A stretch of 64,000 nt of DNA from Chitinolyticbacter albus (GCF_024437655.1 NZ_JANBVF010000016.1:33934-97933); one strand, 5' to 3'. Shown: positions 47,330 through 58,811, numbered from the stretch's first letter. Notes: generated by a model from the sequence alone, not told the origin. Numbers and translations: made by a program.

Positions 47330-48103
47330 ATGTATTATTCAACCTGGCTGCGCACGCGACGCCTCATCAGCGTCCTTGCCCATCTCGCTCGCGGTATCGC
47401 CATTGCCGCCTGGTTTTTTCCGCGCCTGCCCGAGGCTGAACGCCATTGCCGGGTGCAAGCGTGGTCGCTGGCGCTGACGCGCAAGCTCGGCATCACGGTA
47501 CGGGTTCAGGGCGTCACCCCGGGTCTGTACCCGGCCAACCATCTGCTGCTGGCCAATCATATTTCCTGGCTGGATATCTTCGTACTCAACACGGTGACCG
47601 TCTCGCGCTTCGTCGCCAAGGCGGAAATCCGTGACTGGCCCATCGTCGGCCGACTCTGTCACGCCGCCGGCACGCTGTTCATCGAGCGCGAGCGCAAACG
47701 CGATACCGCCCGGGTCAGCAACGCCATGATCGAAGCCTTGAGCGGCGGCCATTGCGTGGCGGTGTTTCCCGAGGGAACGACGTCGGACGGTAAAGGCATC
47801 CTGCCGTTCCGCTCGTCCTTGCTGCAGGCCGCGATCGACGCCAACGCCACGATACAGCCGGTTTACCTGCGCTATACCGACCGGGACGGTAACTGGTGCG
47901 ATGCAGCGGCCTACATCAACGAAATGACGTTGACCGAGTCGCTGTGGAAGCTACTGGGCACGCGCGGCCTGGTCGCGGAAATCAACTTTCTGGCGCCCTT
48001 CCCGGTGGGCCAGGAAGATCGCCGCACGGTCACCCGGTTTGCCGAAGCCCGCATCAAGGCCGCGCACGAAGCGCTCAGCCAGCACCACTACTCCAAGGCC
48101 TGA
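47330..48103 (+). CDS. olsA: 1-acylglycerol-3-phosphate / lyso-ornithine acyltransferase (PlsC family)
   Basis: 257 residues. It has one N-terminal hydrophobic segment and a PlsC-type acyltransferase domain with NHISWLD (the NHx4D catalytic box) and FPEGTTS. Since it follows olsB, it likely adds the second acyl chain to lyso-ornithine lipid (OlsA), but a phosphatidic-acid role cannot be excluded. The ATG at 47330 was preferred over frames upstream that overlap olsB. Confidence 0.85.
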   Translation: MYYSTWLRTRRLISVLAHLARGIAIAAWFFPRLPEAERHCRVQAWSLALTRKLGITVRVQGVTPGLYPANHLLLANHISWLDIFVLNTVTVSRFVAKAEIRDWPIVGRLCHAAGTLFIERERKRDTARVSNAMIEALSGGHCVAVFPEGTTSDGKGILPFRSSLLQAAIDANATIQPVYLRYTDRDGNWCDAAAYINEMTLTESLWKLLGTRGLVAEINFLAPFPVGQEDRRTVTRFAEARIKAAHEALSQHHYSKA

Positions 48104-48903
48104 TAGACCCGGACCGCAGGCACCTGCAGCACCCGGCCATCATCCAGATCGACAGCGGTCAATTGCCCGCCCCAGACACAGCCGGTGTCGATCGCCCACA
48201 CATCGTCACGCAACATCAGCCCCAGCGCGGACCAGTGCCCGCATATCACCTTGGGCATCGCCTTGCGGGGCACGGCAAACCACGGTTGCAGATCCTTGGG
48301 GGCCTGTGCGATCTCGCCCTTGAACTTGAGCTGCAACGCGCAGCCTTCGTCGACAAAACGCATCCGGGTGCAGGCGTTGATGGTGAAGCGACGGCGCTCA
48401 CTGGCGCTGTCTGCCTGTTTCCAGTGTGCGGGCTTGTTGCCGTACATCTCGCCAAACGCATTGCGCCAGTCATCGTCGGCGAGCCCCAATTCGACCTCCG
48501 CGCATGCTGCCATCGCCTGCTTCAGGCTCCAGCCCGGCCAGATGCCCGCATGCACGATCACCGCCTCGTCGATCACCCTTAACAACGGCAGCCTGCGCAG
48601 CCAGTCAAGCAGCTCATCCACATCCGGCGCAGTCAATACGTCGGCCAGCGTGTCTCCCGCCTTCAGCGTGCCGTTCCCGGCGTAACAGGCCAGCAGGTGC
48701 AGATCATGGTTGCCCAGCACCGGGTACACCGCACCAGCATGCTCGCGTGCCCACCGCAGCACCTGCAAGGAGCCTGGGCCACGATTCACCAGATCCCCGA
48801 CGAGGTACAGGCTGTCTCGCGCCGCATCGAAAGCGATGTGTTGCAGCAGCACCTGCAATTCATCCCAACATCCTTGGATATCACCAATCGCATAGCGTGC
48901 CAT
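48088..48903 (-). CDS. apaH: symmetrical bis(5'-nucleosyl)-tetraphosphatase ApaH
   Basis: 271 residues. It cleaves Ap4A to two ADP and also removes Np4 caps from RNA in E. coli. Metallophosphatase motifs GDIQGC, GDLVNRGP and LGNHDLHLLA are visible. It ends by overlapping the last 16 nt of the convergent olsA. Confidence 0.95.
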   Translation of the reverse strand: MARYAIGDIQGCWDELQVLLQHIAFDAARDSLYLVGDLVNRGPGSLQVLRWAREHAGAVYPVLGNHDLHLLACYAGNGTLKAGDTLADVLTAPDVDELLDWLRRLPLLRVIDEAVIVHAGIWPGWSLKQAMAACAEVELGLADDDWRNAFGEMYGNKPAHWKQADSASERRRFTINACTRMRFVDEGCALQLKFKGEIAQAPKDLQPWFAVPRKAMPKVICGHWSALGLMLRDDVWAIDTGCVWGGQLTAVDLDDGRVLQVPAVRVYQALE

Positions 48904-48952
48904 CGTTCTCACTCTCTACAATGCAGATCATCTTCGCCATCGATCGGATGTC

Positions 48953-49891
48953 ATGCTCACCCACCCCCTGCCCTCGCTCGAATCCTGGGTCAATCACCTG
49001 GCCGACTGCGAGCTGCCGATCTTGCATCACACTCAGAGGCAGCTGCAAGCATTGCAGGGGAGCGTCGACGAGATCAGCCTGCACGATATCGCCGGCCCCA
49101 TCAATCGGGATGCACTGTTGTCGCTGCAGGTGATCCGCCATCTGCAGCGCAACCGTCAACATAGCCAGATCACCGATGTGAACACGGTGGAGCGGGTGCT
49201 GCTGATGATCGGGGCGCGTGGTTTCCTGCGCCAGTTTGGCAACGCGCTGACGGTGGAGGTACAGCTGGCACAACATGCCGACGCGTTAAATGGCGTACAG
49301 CGCATGCTGTCGCGCGCCGCGCTGGCCGCGCGTATTGCGGAGCACATTGCCGCCAAGCGACATGACATCGATCCCACCGAGGTCATCACCGCTTCGCTGC
49401 TGCACGACACTGCTGAAATACTGATCTGGCTGCAGGCCCCACAGCTCGCGATGTCCATCGAACGACTGATGCGTGAAAACACGCGGCTGCGCAGCCGGGA
49501 TGCGCAGCGCAGCGTGCTGGGGTACACACTATTTGAAATCCAGCTGGGCCTGGTACGGCGCTGGCGTCTGCCCACGCTGCTTGCCCACCTGATGGATGAA
49601 CGCCAACTCACCGAACCTCGGGTCAGGCTGGTCATGATCTCAACGGCGCTGTCGCGCCACCTCGCGCATGGCTGGTACGACGCGGCCCTTCCCCACGATT
49701 ACCGTGCCGTTGCCGATCTCACGCAGCTGAGCATGGACGGCGCCTACGCGCTTGTGCGTGACGCGGCACTGCAGGCTGCGCTGCACTGGCATGGCTATGA
49801 CGCCTTGCCCGTCATAGCCTTGCGCCCATTGCTGCCGGGGCCCGGCGAGATGCCGGCGCCGACCATGCCGGATGCCGAGCCATCCGCGTGA
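48953..49891 (+). CDS. HDOD domain protein
   Basis: 312 residues. The core LQVIRHLQRNRQHSQITDVNTVERVLLMIGARG and LLHDTAEILIWLQAP fit the HDOD (metal-dependent-like output) domain found in signalling proteins. No clear second domain. Function unknown; such proteins often act in c-di-GMP or stress responses. A shared terminator with rplQ follows. Confidence 0.8.
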   Translation: MLTHPLPSLESWVNHLADCELPILHHTQRQLQALQGSVDEISLHDIAGPINRDALLSLQVIRHLQRNRQHSQITDVNTVERVLLMIGARGFLRQFGNALTVEVQLAQHADALNGVQRMLSRAALAARIAEHIAAKRHDIDPTEVITASLLHDTAEILIWLQAPQLAMSIERLMRENTRLRSRDAQRSVLGYTLFEIQLGLVRRWRLPTLLAHLMDERQLTEPRVRLVMISTALSRHLAHGWYDAALPHDYRAVADLTQLSMDGAYALVRDAALQAALHWHGYDALPVIALRPLLPGPGEMPAPTMPDAEPSA

Positions 49892-49898
49892 GCCAAAA

Positions 49899-49928
49899 AC
49901 AAAGGCCAGTGCAAGCACTGGCCTTTGT
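49899..49928. terminator. terminator between the HDOD gene and rplQ (convergent)
   Basis: ACAAAGGCCAGT and ACTGGCCTTTGT form a 12-bp stem around GCAAGC (49911-49916). It serves either direction. Confidence 0.82.
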
Positions 49929-49945
49929 CGTCATCCAAGCCGCGA

Positions 49946-50335
49946 TTACTCGCCGGCTTCGACCACTTCAGCATCTTCCGGACGGTCCACCAGTTCGACA
50001 AAGGCCATAGGCGCATTGTCGCCAGCGCGGAAGCCGCACTTCAGGATACGCAGGTAGCCGCCATTGCGGGCCGCATAACGCGGTCCCAGCACGTCGAACA
50101 GCTTGACCACGATCTCGCGATCGCGGGTGCGGTCGAATGCCAGGCGGCGATTCGCCAGCGACGGTGCCTTGCCGAGGGTGATCAGCGGTTCTGCGACACG
50201 ACGCAGTTCCTTGGCCTTCGGCAGCGTGGTTTTGATGACTTCGTGACGCAGCAGCGCATTCGCCAGGTTGCGCAGCAGCGCTTGGCGGTGGCTAGACGTA
50301 CGGTTGAGTTTACGATTACCTAAACGGTGACGCAT
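49946..50335 (-). CDS. rplQ: 50S ribosomal protein L17
   Basis: 129 residues, starting [19 protein letters not shown], the L17 signature. Last gene of the alpha operon, after rpoA. Confidence 0.98.
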   Translation of the reverse strand: MRHRLGNRKLNRTSSHRQALLRNLANALLRHEVIKTTLPKAKELRRVAEPLITLGKAPSLANRRLAFDRTRDREIVVKLFDVLGPRYAARNGGYLRILKCGFRAGDNAPMAFVELVDRPEDAEVVEAGE

Positions 50336-50360
50336 TTGTCAGTTCCTTTACCTTGACCGG

Positions 50361-51344
50361 TTACGGCTTGTCCAAGCCGGCCGGCGGCCAGTTTTCGAGG
50401 CGCATGCCCAGGCTGAGGCCCTTCGAGGCAAGCACTTCCTTGATTTCATTCAAGGATTTGCGGCCGAGGTTCGGCGCCTTGAGAAGCTCGGTTTCGGTGC
50501 GCTGGATCAGATCGCCGATGTAGTAGATGTTCTCTGCCTTGAGGCAGTTGGCCGAACGAACGGTCAACTCGAGATCATCGACCGGGCGCAGCAGGATCGG
50601 GTCGATCTGCGGTGCAGCCGGCTTCTCTTCTTCGACCGGGGTGCCTTCGAGATCGGCGAACACGGCAAGCTGGTCCACCAGAATGCGGGCGGCTTGGCGC
50701 ACTGCATCTTCCGGGGTCAGGATGCCATTGGTCTCGATCTCGAGAATCAGGCGATCAAGGTCGGTACGCTGCTCGACCCGCGCGCTTTCGACCGAGTAGG
50801 CCACGCGACGGATCGGGCTGAACGAGGCATCCAGCTGGATGGTACCGATGCTGCGCGATTCCTCACGGTTCACGCGCGCCGGTGCCGGCTGATAGCCACG
50901 GCCCTTTTCAACCTTGATTTCCATATTCAGCTTGCCGCCTGCCGACAGGTGCGCGATGACGTGGTCGGGGTTGACCACTTCCACGTCGTGCGGCACCTGG
51001 ATGTCGCCGGCCTTGACGACGCCAGCGCCATCCTTGGTCAGCGTCAGCGTAACGGCCTCGCGGCCGTGCAGCTTGAGCACCACGCCCTTGAGGTTCAGCA
51101 GGATGTCGACCACGTCTTCCTGCACGCCATCGAGCGCGCTGTATTCGTGGACGACACCTTCGATCTTCACCTCAGTCGGCGCAAACCCGGGCATCGAGGA
51201 CAGCAGGATGCGGCGCAGGGCGTTACCGAGCGTATGGCCGTAACCGCGCTCGAACGGCTCCATCACCACCCGAGCTTGGGCGATCGATTGAGCCTGCACG
51301 TCGATGATGCGCGGCTTGAGCAACTCATTAGCGAGGTTTTGCAT
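50361..51344 (-). CDS. rpoA: RNA polymerase alpha subunit
   Basis: 327 residues. The N-terminal dimerisation domain ([25 protein letters not shown]) and the C-terminal DNA-binding domain with [20 protein letters not shown] are complete. It is cotranscribed with rpsM-rpsK-rpsD and rplQ. Confidence 0.99.
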   Translation of the reverse strand: MQNLANELLKPRIIDVQAQSIAQARVVMEPFERGYGHTLGNALRRILLSSMPGFAPTEVKIEGVVHEYSALDGVQEDVVDILLNLKGVVLKLHGREAVTLTLTKDGAGVVKAGDIQVPHDVEVVNPDHVIAHLSAGGKLNMEIKVEKGRGYQPAPARVNREESRSIGTIQLDASFSPIRRVAYSVESARVEQRTDLDRLILEIETNGILTPEDAVRQAARILVDQLAVFADLEGTPVEEEKPAAPQIDPILLRPVDDLELTVRSANCLKAENIYYIGDLIQRTETELLKAPNLGRKSLNEIKEVLASKGLSLGMRLENWPPAGLDKP

Positions 51345-51380
51345 GTATCAGTATCCCTTGGCCTTTCCGGGGCAGCTTAA

Positions 51381-52001
51381 TTACTTGGAGTAGAATTCCA
51401 CGACCAGCGATTCGTTGATGTCGCTGGACAGATCGGAACGCTCTGGCGCGCTCTTGAACACGCCTTCCATTTTCTTGCTGTCGACGGCAACCCAGTTCGG
51501 GAAGCCGATACCTTCAGCCAGCGAGAGCGCTTCTTGAATGCGCACTTGCTTCTTCGCCTTTTCGCGAACGCTGACGGCATCGCCGGTCTTGACCTGGAAC
51601 GACGGGATGTTGACGACCTTGCCATTCACCACGACAGCCTTGTGCGACACCAGTTGGCGCGCTTCGGCACGGGTCGAGGCGAAGCCCATGCGGTACACGA
51701 CGTTGTCGAGACGCGACTCAAGCAGCTTGAGCAGGTTCTCGCCAGTCGAGCCCTTACGGCGCGAGGCTTCTTCGAAATAACGACGGAACTGACGTTCCAG
51801 CACGCCATAAATGCGGCGAATCTTTTGCTTTTCACGCAGGTGAACGCCGTAATCCGACAGACGGGTGTTCTTAGCGCCGTGCTGGCCTGGGGCTTGTTCC
51901 AGCTTGCACTTGCTGTCGAGCGAACGACGTGCGCTCTTGAGGAAAAGATCCGTGCCTTCGCGACGTGCGAGTTTGCACTTGGGTCCAATATAACGAGCCA
52001 T
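51381..52001 (-). CDS. rpsD: 30S ribosomal protein S4
   Basis: 206 residues. Starts [16 protein letters not shown], with only two of the four possible zinc cysteines, the zinc-free proteobacterial form. S4 in E. coli autoregulates the alpha operon by binding the rpsM leader. Confidence 0.98.
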   Translation of the reverse strand: MARYIGPKCKLARREGTDLFLKSARRSLDSKCKLEQAPGQHGAKNTRLSDYGVHLREKQKIRRIYGVLERQFRRYFEEASRRKGSTGENLLKLLESRLDNVVYRMGFASTRAEARQLVSHKAVVVNGKVVNIPSFQVKTGDAVSVREKAKKQVRIQEALSLAEGIGFPNWVAVDSKKMEGVFKSAPERSDLSSDINESLVVEFYSK

Positions 52002-52015
52002 GTTCTACTCCGGGA

Positions 52016-52408
52016 TTAGATACGACGCTTTTTCGGAGGACGGCAACCGTTGTGCGGCACCGGCGTCACATCCGAAATGCTGGTGATCTTGAAGCCGAGT
52101 GCGTTCAAAGCGCGCACTGCGGATTCACGACCCGGACCAGGACCCTTGATACGGACTTCAAGGTTCTTCACACCATATTCTTGGGCAACTTTACCAGCGT
52201 GCTCCGCAGCAACCTGTGCCGCGAAGGGTGTACTTTTCCGAGAGCCCTTGAAACCAGCACCGCCCGAGGTAGCCCAAGAAAGTGCATTCCCTTGGCGATC
52301 GGTGATGGTCACGATCGTGTTGTTGAAGGACGCATGTACATGCGCAATGCCTTCAGACACGCTCTTTTTGACTTTCTTCCGTACACGCACTGTGTTTGCT
52401 TTAGCCAT
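52016..52408 (-). CDS. rpsK: 30S ribosomal protein S11
   Basis: 130 residues. S11 marks include [22 protein letters not shown] and a basic end, [10 protein letters not shown]. It forms part of the 30S platform. Confidence 0.98.
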   Translation of the reverse strand: MAKANTVRVRKKVKKSVSEGIAHVHASFNNTIVTITDRQGNALSWATSGGAGFKGSRKSTPFAAQVAAEHAGKVAQEYGVKNLEVRIKGPGPGRESAVRALNALGFKITSISDVTPVPHNGCRPPKKRRI

Positions 52409-52439
52409 ACTAAAAATCCTTTAATTCAACCGGGCCGAA

Positions 52440-52802
52440 TTACTTCTTGCCGGCGATGGGCTTGCGCGGGCCCTTGCGGGTGCGCGCATTGGTACGCGTG
52501 CGTTGACCACGAACCGGCAGGCCCTTGCGATGGCGGAAGCCACGGAAGCAGCCAAGGTCCATCAGACGCTTGATGCTCATGGTGACTTCGCGACGCAGGT
52601 CACCTTCAACGGTGTACTTGCCGACTTCTTCACGCAGTTTGTCGAGTTCAGCTTCGCTGAGATCCTTAACCTTCTTGCTCGGCTCAATGCCGGTTGCGGC
52701 GACGACGGCGTAGGCGCGGGTGCGACCAATGCCGTAGATTGCCTGAAGGCCGATCACAGTATGCTGATGATTAGGGATGTTAACCCCAGCAATACGGGCC
52801 AT
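52440..52802 (-). CDS. rpsM: 30S ribosomal protein S13
   Basis: 120 residues, beginning [30 protein letters not shown]. The Arg/Lys-rich C-terminus contacts the P-site tRNA. First of the alpha-operon genes after rpmJ. Confidence 0.98.
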   Translation of the reverse strand: MARIAGVNIPNHQHTVIGLQAIYGIGRTRAYAVVAATGIEPSKKVKDLSEAELDKLREEVGKYTVEGDLRREVTMSIKRLMDLGCFRGFRHRKGLPVRGQRTRTNARTRKGPRKPIAGKK

Positions 52803-52866
52803 ACTTCTTTACCCCAGGTTCTTCCAAAAAGTTGCGGATTATAGCAACAGTAGCCGTATAGCTCAA

Positions 52867-52980
52867 TCAGCCCTGACGCTGCTTATGCCGCGGGTCGGTG
52901 CAGATCACGCGAACGACGCGATTGCGACGGATGATCTTGCAGTTGCGGCAGATTTTCTTGACCGATGCTTGAACTCTCAT
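52867..52980 (-). CDS. rpmJ: 50S ribosomal protein L36
   Basis: 37 residues. The start [20 protein letters not shown] and the zinc ligands C11, C14, C27 and H32 are as in the zinc-binding form. It lies between rpsM and infA, the usual place. Confidence 0.97.
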   Translation of the reverse strand: MRVQASVKKICRNCKIIRRNRVVRVICTDPRHKQRQG

Positions 52981-53018
52981 CGTTCTGGTCCTTTCTACTT
53001 AAGTGAAATCCCGGAGAA

Positions 53019-53237
53019 TCACTTCGTCCGGAATACGATGCGAGCCTTGGTCAGATCGTACGGTGTAAGTTCCACCGTAACTTTGTCACCCGGAAGGATG
53101 CGGATGTAGTGCATCCGCATCTTGCCGGAGATATGACCCAGAATCACATGTCCGTTTTCAAGCTTGACCCGGAACGTTGCATTGGGCAGCGTTTCCAGGA
53201 CTTCGCCCTGCATCTGAATGACGTCTTCTTTTGCCAT
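53019..53237 (-). CDS. infA: translation initiation factor IF-1
   Basis: 72 residues, a single OB fold beginning [24 protein letters not shown]. It binds the 30S A site. Placement between secY and rpmJ is typical of beta-proteobacteria. Confidence 0.98.
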   Translation of the reverse strand: MAKEDVIQMQGEVLETLPNATFRVKLENGHVILGHISGKMRMHYIRILPGDKVTVELTPYDLTKARIVFRTK

Positions 53238-53261
53238 AAAGATTGGTCTTCTACCAGCGTC

Positions 53262-54572
53262 TTAGGCGCCCTTGAAGTTCGCCTTCTTCAGCAGGCTTTC
53301 GTACTGATGCGACAGCACGTAGGACTGCATCTGAGCCATGAAATCCATGGTCACCACCACCAGAATCAGCAGTGAGGTGCCACCGAAATAGAACGGGACG
53401 TTCCACTTCAGGATCAGGAACTCGGGAATCAGGCAAATCACGGTGATGTACACCGCGCCGACCAAGGTCAGCTTCAGGATCAGCTTCTCGATATATCTGG
53501 CGGTATGCTCGCCCGGGCGATAACCCGGAATCATCGCTCCGCTCTTCTTCAGGTTGTCCGCGGTTTCCTTGGGATTGAAAACCAGGGCCGTGTAGAAGTA
53601 GCAGAAGAAGATGATGGCGGCCGCATACAGCAGCACATACACCGGCTTGCCCGGATGCAGCTCGTCACCAACTAGCTTGAGCCAGCGCAGCGATTCACTG
53701 TTACCGGTCCACGACAGCACGGTAGCGGGAAACAGGATGATCGACGAAGCGAAGATCGGCGGAATCACACCCGCCATATTGATCTTCAGCGGCAGGTGCG
53801 TGCTTTGCGCCTGCATCACGCGGTTACCCACCTGACGCTTGGCGTACTGCACCGGCACCTTGCGCTGGCCGCGCTCGACGAACACCACCGCAGCAGTCAG
53901 CAGCACCACGGCCACGGCCAGGAACAGCGCCATGATCTCGTGCAGGCTGCCGGCTTGCACCAGCGACAGGGTCTTGACGATGGCACTCGGCACGCCAGCC
54001 GCGATACCGGCACAGATCAGGATCGAAATCCCGTTGCCTATACCGCGCTCGGTGATCTGCTCGCCCAGCCACATCAGGAACATGGTGCCGGTCACCAGGG
54101 TGACCACCGCCGTGAACACGAACAGTGACTGTGCTTGCGCCATCACCAGACCAGGCTGCTTGAGCAGCATGATGGCAATGCCGAAGCTTTGCGCGGTCGC
54201 CAGCAGCACGGTCGCATAACGCGTGTACTGCGTGATCTTGCGACGACCGGCATCGCCTTCTTTCTTCAGCTGCTTGAGCGACGGGAACACCTCGGCGCCG
54301 AGCTGCATGATGATCGACGCCGAGATGTACGGCATGATCCCGATTGCGAACACGGTGAAGCGCGACAACGCACCGCCCGAGAACATGTTGAACATGTTCA
54401 ACAGGCCGGTTTGCGAGGAGTTGAACAATTTCGCCAACTCATCCGGATTGATGCCCGGCACGGGGATATGCGCACCAATACGGTACACAATCAACGCGCC
54501 GACCAGAAACCAGATTCGCTTTTTCAGATCCGCAAACTTGGAGCTTGCGGATGCCATACCGGGATTTGCCAC
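53262..54572 (-). CDS. secY: protein translocase subunit SecY
   Basis: 436 residues with ten membrane helices. The start [40 protein letters not shown] and [20 protein letters not shown]-free translocon segments fit SecY. It is the channel of the Sec translocon and the end of the spc operon. Confidence 0.98.
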   Translation of the reverse strand: MANPGMASASSKFADLKKRIWFLVGALIVYRIGAHIPVPGINPDELAKLFNSSQTGLLNMFNMFSGGALSRFTVFAIGIMPYISASIIMQLGAEVFPSLKQLKKEGDAGRRKITQYTRYATVLLATAQSFGIAIMLLKQPGLVMAQAQSLFVFTAVVTLVTGTMFLMWLGEQITERGIGNGISILICAGIAAGVPSAIVKTLSLVQAGSLHEIMALFLAVAVVLLTAAVVFVERGQRKVPVQYAKRQVGNRVMQAQSTHLPLKINMAGVIPPIFASSIILFPATVLSWTGNSESLRWLKLVGDELHPGKPVYVLLYAAAIIFFCYFYTALVFNPKETADNLKKSGAMIPGYRPGEHTARYIEKLILKLTLVGAVYITVICLIPEFLILKWNVPFYFGGTSLLILVVVTMDFMAQMQSYVLSHQYESLLKKANFKGA

Positions 54573-54596
54573 GTTTCCGCCTCTGCTAAGAGCGTG

Positions 54597-55037
54597 TTAC
54601 TCGACGATGCTACCGCCGGCTGCTTCGATCGCAGCGCGTGCGCCCTTGGTGGCAGCGATGCCCTTCAGGGTGACGGCGCGTTCGATCTTGCCCGATGCGA
54701 TAACCTTGACGGCGAGTGCGTGCTGGCCAATCACACCGGCCTGCAGCAGTACCGCGTAGTCGATTTCATTGACTGGCAGCGCGTTCAGATCGCCCAGGCG
54801 AACTTCGGCGCTCTTGCCCTTGGCCAGCGAGACGAAACCACGCTTGGGCAGGCGACGATGCAGCGGCATTTGACCGCCTTCGAAGCCAACCTTGTGGAAG
54901 CCGCCTGCACGGGACTTCTGACCCTTGTGACCGCGACCTGCAGTCTTGCCCAGGCCGGAGCCGATGCCGCGACCGACACGCTTCTTGGCGTGGGTCGAGC
55001 CTTCGGCGGGCTTGAGGTTGTTCAGTACGAGAGACAT
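54597..55037 (-). CDS. rplO: 50S ribosomal protein L15
   Basis: 146 residues. Starts [40 protein letters not shown], the glycine-rich L15 N-terminus that threads into the 50S subunit. Confidence 0.98.
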   Translation of the reverse strand: MSLVLNNLKPAEGSTHAKKRVGRGIGSGLGKTAGRGHKGQKSRAGGFHKVGFEGGQMPLHRRLPKRGFVSLAKGKSAEVRLGDLNALPVNEIDYAVLLQAGVIGQHALAVKVIASGKIERAVTLKGIAATKGARAAIEAAGGSIVE

Positions 55038-55039
55038 GA

Positions 55040-55225
55040 TTAGCCCTCCACCTTCAGCAGATAGCTGATCTTGTTGATCATGCCGCGGTTGGCCGGGGTG
55101 TCGATCACTTCAGCCGAGCTATTCAGCTTGCGCAGACCGAGACCACGCGCGCAGGCGCGGTGAGCTTCGAGGCGACCGATCAGGCTCTTAACCAGGGTCA
55201 CCTTGATTTTCTTGGTATCGGACAT
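55040..55225 (-). CDS. rpmD: 50S ribosomal protein L30
   Basis: 61 residues starting [19 protein letters not shown]. The ATG overlaps the rpsE TGA by one base. An in-frame GTG one codon earlier is less likely. Confidence 0.97.
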   Translation of the reverse strand: MSDTKKIKVTLVKSLIGRLEAHRACARGLGLRKLNSSAEVIDTPANRGMINKISYLLKVEG

Positions 55226-55737
55226 CACGCATCCCCCAGAATTTCTTCGACCGTCTTGCCACGCTTGGCCGCGATTTCACTCGCGGTGCTCAGCTTAGCC
55301 AGACCGTCCAGCGTGGCACGAACCACGTTGTACGGATTGGTCGAACCGTGGATCTTGGCGGTGACGTTCTGCACGCCGGCCACTTCGAACACAGCGCGCA
55401 TCGGGCCACCGGCGATGATACCGGTACCGTCCGGCGCCGGCTGCATGAACACGGTGGTGGCGCCATGACGGCCCACGACGGTGTGCGGCACGGTGCCATT
55501 CTTCAGCGGAGCCTTGGACAGGCGACGACGCGCCTCTTCCATGGCCTTTTGCACGGCAACCGGCACTTCCTTGGACTTGCCCTTGCCCATGCCAACGCCG
55601 CCATCGCCGTCACCTACGACGGTCAGAGCGGCGAAGCCGAGAATACGGCCACCCTTCACGACCTTGGTGACGCGATTCACGGCCACCATTTTTTCGCGAA
55701 GGCCGTCGCCGCGATCTTCTACTTCGTTCCTAGCCAT
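55225..55737 (-). CDS. rpsE: 30S ribosomal protein S5
   Basis: 170 residues. The double-stranded RNA-binding part [25 protein letters not shown] is clear. A key fidelity protein at the decoding side. Confidence 0.98.
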   Translation of the reverse strand: MARNEVEDRGDGLREKMVAVNRVTKVVKGGRILGFAALTVVGDGDGGVGMGKGKSKEVPVAVQKAMEEARRRLSKAPLKNGTVPHTVVGRHGATTVFMQPAPDGTGIIAGGPMRAVFEVAGVQNVTAKIHGSTNPYNVVRATLDGLAKLSTASEIAAKRGKTVEEILGDA

Positions 55738-55751
55738 TTGATCACTCCAAA

Positions 55752-56105
55752 TTAGAAGACGAGGCCGCCTTCGCGAGCAGCATCAGCCAATGCCTTCACG
55801 CGACCGTGGTAATGGAAACCGGAGCGGTCGAACGCAACCTTTTCCACACCTGCAGCGCGTGCCTTTTCGGCGATGCGCTTGCCGATCAGAGCGGCGGCGT
55901 CAACGCTACCGCCGTTCTTGACCTGGTCACGCAGCTCTTTCTCGGCGGTCGAGGCGCTCGCAAGCACCTTGCTACCGTCGGCAGCGATGACCTGCGCGTA
56001 GATGTGGCTGTTGGTACGGTGCACCGACAGGCGCACCACCTTGAGCTCCGCAATCTTGGCACGAGTTTTACGTGCGCGGCGGAGTCGAGTCTCTTTCTTG
56101 TCCAT
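55752..56105 (-). CDS. rplR: 50S ribosomal protein L18
   Basis: 117 residues. [20 protein letters not shown] start, and [20 protein letters not shown] of the 5S-rRNA-binding fold. Confidence 0.98.
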   Translation of the reverse strand: MDKKETRLRRARKTRAKIAELKVVRLSVHRTNSHIYAQVIAADGSKVLASASTAEKELRDQVKNGGSVDAAALIGKRIAEKARAAGVEKVAFDRSGFHYHGRVKALADAAREGGLVF

Positions 56106-56118
56106 GATTCAGCCTCGA

Positions 56119-56652
56119 TTACTTCTTCTTGGTTTCTTTCAGAACAACCACTTCGTCCGAATAGCGAACGCCCTTGCCCTTGTAGGGTTCCGGCGCGCGG
56201 TATGCGCGGATTTCGGCAGCGACCTGACCAAGCAGCTGTTTGTTGGCAGACTTCAGGATGATTTCAGTCTGCGACGGGGTTTCCACCTTCACGCCAGCGG
56301 GCATCGGATGCGCCACCGGATGGGAGAAACCGAGGGTAAGGTTCAGCGAGTCGCCTTGGGCCTGGGCACGATAGCCCACGCCAACCAGGTTCAGCTTGCG
56401 CTCGAAGCCCTTGTTCACACCGGTCACCATATTGTTGACCAGTGCGCGCAACGTGCCGGACATGGCACGAGCGGGCTTGCTGCCGTCCTTGGCCGCAAAC
56501 GTGACTTCGTTGTTTTCGACCTTGACTTCGACGTTGCCGGCGATTGCTTGCGACAGGGAACCATTGGCACCCTTCACAACGATCGCGCCGTCAGCGATCT
56601 TCACTTCCACGCCGGACGGGATGACGACCGGGTTCTTCGCTACACGAGACAT
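56119..56652 (-). CDS. rplF: 50S ribosomal protein L6
   Basis: 177 residues. Starts [19 protein letters not shown] and ends with the L6 signature [30 protein letters not shown] tail. Located near the sarcin-ricin loop. Confidence 0.98.
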   Translation of the reverse strand: MSRVAKNPVVIPSGVEVKIADGAIVVKGANGSLSQAIAGNVEVKVENNEVTFAAKDGSKPARAMSGTLRALVNNMVTGVNKGFERKLNLVGVGYRAQAQGDSLNLTLGFSHPVAHPMPAGVKVETPSQTEIILKSANKQLLGQVAAEIRAYRAPEPYKGKGVRYSDEVVVLKETKKK

Positions 56653-56664
56653 TGGTTCACCTCA

Positions 56665-57057
56665 TTACGCGACGATGCAAAGCAGCTCGCCACCAACACC
56701 ATTGGCACGCGCTTTGCGATCGGTCATCACACCCTTGGACGTCGACAGGATTGCCACGCCAAGACCATTCATTACTTGCGGAATATCCGTTGCGCCCTTG
56801 TAGATACGCAGACCAGGCTTCGAAACGCGTTCAATGCGCTCGATGACCGGGCGGCCGGCGTAGTACTTGAGCTCGATGGTGAGCTCGGGCTTGGTTTCGC
56901 CAGCGACGGCGAACGATTCGATATAGCCCTCATCCTGCAGCACCTTAGCGATAGCCACCTTCAGCTTCGAAGACGGCATGGCCACGGTGCCCTTGTCCGC
57001 ACGCTGTGCGTTACGGATGCGGGTCAGCATATCGGCGATAGGATCATGCATTGCCAT
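56665..57057 (-). CDS. rpsH: 30S ribosomal protein S8
   Basis: 130 residues, [21 protein letters not shown] at the start. In E. coli S8 represses the spc operon by binding its mRNA within the rplE start region. Confidence 0.98.
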   Translation of the reverse strand: MAMHDPIADMLTRIRNAQRADKGTVAMPSSKLKVAIAKVLQDEGYIESFAVAGETKPELTIELKYYAGRPVIERIERVSKPGLRIYKGATDIPQVMNGLGVAILSTSKGVMTDRKARANGVGGELLCIVA

Positions 57058-57072
57058 GTTATTTCTCCCCTA

Positions 57073-57378
57073 TTACCAGCTAGCCTTGACCATGCCGGGA
57101 ATTTCACCCTTCATAGCAAGTTCGCGCAGCTTGTTACGGCCAAGGCCGAACTTGCGGTACACGCCGCGCGGGCGGCCGGTAATCGAGCAACGGGTACCGG
57201 TACGAACCGGGCTGGCGTTGCGCGGCAGTTGTTGCAGCGACAAGCGAGCGGCAAAGCGCTCTTCTTCGCTCGCGTTCACGTCATTGGCCACGGCCAGCAG
57301 CTTTTCGCGCTTGGCGGCAAACTTGGCGACGGTGGCGCGGCGCTTTTCTTCGCGTTTGATCAGTGCGAGTTTAGCCAT
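57073..57378 (-). CDS. rpsN: 30S ribosomal protein S14
   Basis: 101 residues, the long zinc-free S14 form. It starts [27 protein letters not shown] and contains [20 protein letters not shown]. Confidence 0.98.
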   Translation of the reverse strand: MAKLALIKREEKRRATVAKFAAKREKLLAVANDVNASEEERFAARLSLQQLPRNASPVRTGTRCSITGRPRGVYRKFGLGRNKLRELAMKGEIPGMVKASW

Positions 57379-57388
57379 GATGTTCGCC

Positions 57389-57928
57389 TCAATTCTTGAA
57401 CGGGAACTTGAAGGCGGCCAGCAGGGCGCGCGCTTCGTCGTCGGTCTTGGCGGTGGTCGTGATGGTGATGTTCATCCCGCGCAGAGCATCGATCTTGTCG
57501 TACTCGATTTCCGGGAAGATGATCTGTTCCTTCACGCCCATGTTGTAGTTGCCGCGGCCGTCGAACGACTTGGCCGGGATACCACGGAAGTCACGCACAC
57601 GCGGCAGCGCGATGGTGACCAGGCGATCCAGGAATTCATACATACGATCACGACGCAGGGTGACCTTGCAGCCAACCGGGTAACCGTCACGAATCTTGAA
57701 GCCGGCGATCGACTTCTTGGCCTTGGTCACGACCACTTTCTGGCCAGCGATCTTTTCCAGATCACCAACAGCGTGCTCCATGACCTTCTTGTCAGCGACC
57801 GCTTCACCCACACCCATGTTGATGGTGATTTTTTCGATGCGCGGCACTTCCATGACCGACTTGTAACCGAACTGCTCGATGAGCGCCGGAACGATTTTTT
57901 CTTGATAAACCTGTTGCAGACGAGCCAT
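57389..57928 (-). CDS. rplE: 50S ribosomal protein L5
   Basis: 179 residues. [34 protein letters not shown] marks L5, which binds 5S rRNA. Confidence 0.98.
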   Translation of the reverse strand: MARLQQVYQEKIVPALIEQFGYKSVMEVPRIEKITINMGVGEAVADKKVMEHAVGDLEKIAGQKVVVTKAKKSIAGFKIRDGYPVGCKVTLRRDRMYEFLDRLVTIALPRVRDFRGIPAKSFDGRGNYNMGVKEQIIFPEIEYDKIDALRGMNITITTTAKTDDEARALLAAFKFPFKN

Positions 57929-57938
57929 GTTCTACCCC

Positions 57939-58259
57939 TTAGCCGCCGATCACTTCGCCGGTCGACTTGAAGACGCGGACTTTCTTGCCGTCTTCGAGGA
58001 CCTTGAAGCCTACGCGATCCGCCTTGCCGGCAGCCGCATTGAAAATCGCCACGTTAGAAACGTGAATCGACATGGTCTTTTCCACGATGCCGCCTTGCTG
58101 GCCGCGCATCGGGTTCGGCTTCTGGTGCTTCTTCACCACATTGATGCCTTCAACCACGATACGGTCTTCGGTCGGCAGAACGCGCAGCACAGTGCCGCGA
58201 CGACCCTTGTCCTTACCGGTGATGACGACGACTTCGTCGCCCTTGCGAATCTTTTTCAT
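57939..58259 (-). CDS. rplX: 50S ribosomal protein L24
   Basis: 106 residues. KOW motif in [25 protein letters not shown]. An assembly-initiator protein of the 50S subunit. Confidence 0.98.
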   Translation of the reverse strand: MKKIRKGDEVVVITGKDKGRRGTVLRVLPTEDRIVVEGINVVKKHQKPNPMRGQQGGIVEKTMSIHVSNVAIFNAAAGKADRVGFKVLEDGKKVRVFKSTGEVIGG

Positions 58260-58269
58260 CCCGTTCCCC

Positions 58270-58638
58270 TTACAGCACTTCCGGCGCCAGCGACACGATC
58301 TTCATAAAGCGCTCGGTACGCAATTCACGCGTGACCGGTCCGAAGATACGGGTGCCGATAGGCTCCAGCTTGTTGTTAAGGAGCACGGCGGCATTGCCGT
58401 CGAACTTGATCAGCGAACCATCGGCACGGCGAACGCCCTTGGCGGTGCGAACCACCACAGCGCTGTACACATCACCCTTCTTGACGCGACCACGGGGGGC
58501 AGCATCCTTGATGGTCACCTTGATAATGTCGCCCACTGCCGCATAGCGACGCTTGGAGCCGCCCAGCACCTTGATGCACATAACGCTGCGTGCACCGGTG
58601 TTGTCAGCAACCTCCAGCATGGATTGCATTTGAATCAT
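58270..58638 (-). CDS. rplN: 50S ribosomal protein L14
   Basis: 122 residues. [27 protein letters not shown] is canonical. First gene of the spc set. It has a ~197-nt gap upstream containing hairpins and a likely terminator, so it probably has its own promoter. Confidence 0.98.
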   Translation of the reverse strand: MIQMQSMLEVADNTGARSVMCIKVLGGSKRRYAAVGDIIKVTIKDAAPRGRVKKGDVYSAVVVRTAKGVRRADGSLIKFDGNAAVLLNNKLEPIGTRIFGPVTRELRTERFMKIVSLAPEVL

Positions 58639-58691
58639 GGAAAAACAACCTCCAACTTAATCTGCGAATGTTTCGGCAAGACCGGAACAGT

Positions 58692-58768
58692 GCCCGGCAA
58701 AACCGGGCCAAGACGCAGCCAGTTTTGGACCCCGAAAGGGGAAAAACACGATGGATGTGACTCCATCG
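58692..58768 (-). other. hairpin-rich leader upstream of rplN
   Basis: Three inverted repeats follow each other: GCCCGG/CCGGGC (58692-58697/58703-58708), CCCC-GAAA-GGGG (58730-58741) and CGATGGA/TCCATCG (58749-58755/58762-58768). They lie between the terminator at 58781 and the rplN start. This could be a leader of the spc operon; binding by a ribosomal protein is inference. Confidence 0.4.
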
Positions 58769-58780
58769 CAAGACGGAAAA

Positions 58781-58811
58781 ACGGGCATTGTACGTGAAGT
58801 ACAATGCCCGT
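58781..58811 (-). terminator. intrinsic-terminator structure after rpsQ
   Basis: ACGGGCATTGTAC (58781-58793), a GTGAA loop and GTACAATGCCCGT (58799-58811) are a perfect 13-bp stem, followed on the minus strand by four T. It separates the S10-type genes from the spc-type genes. Confidence 0.75.
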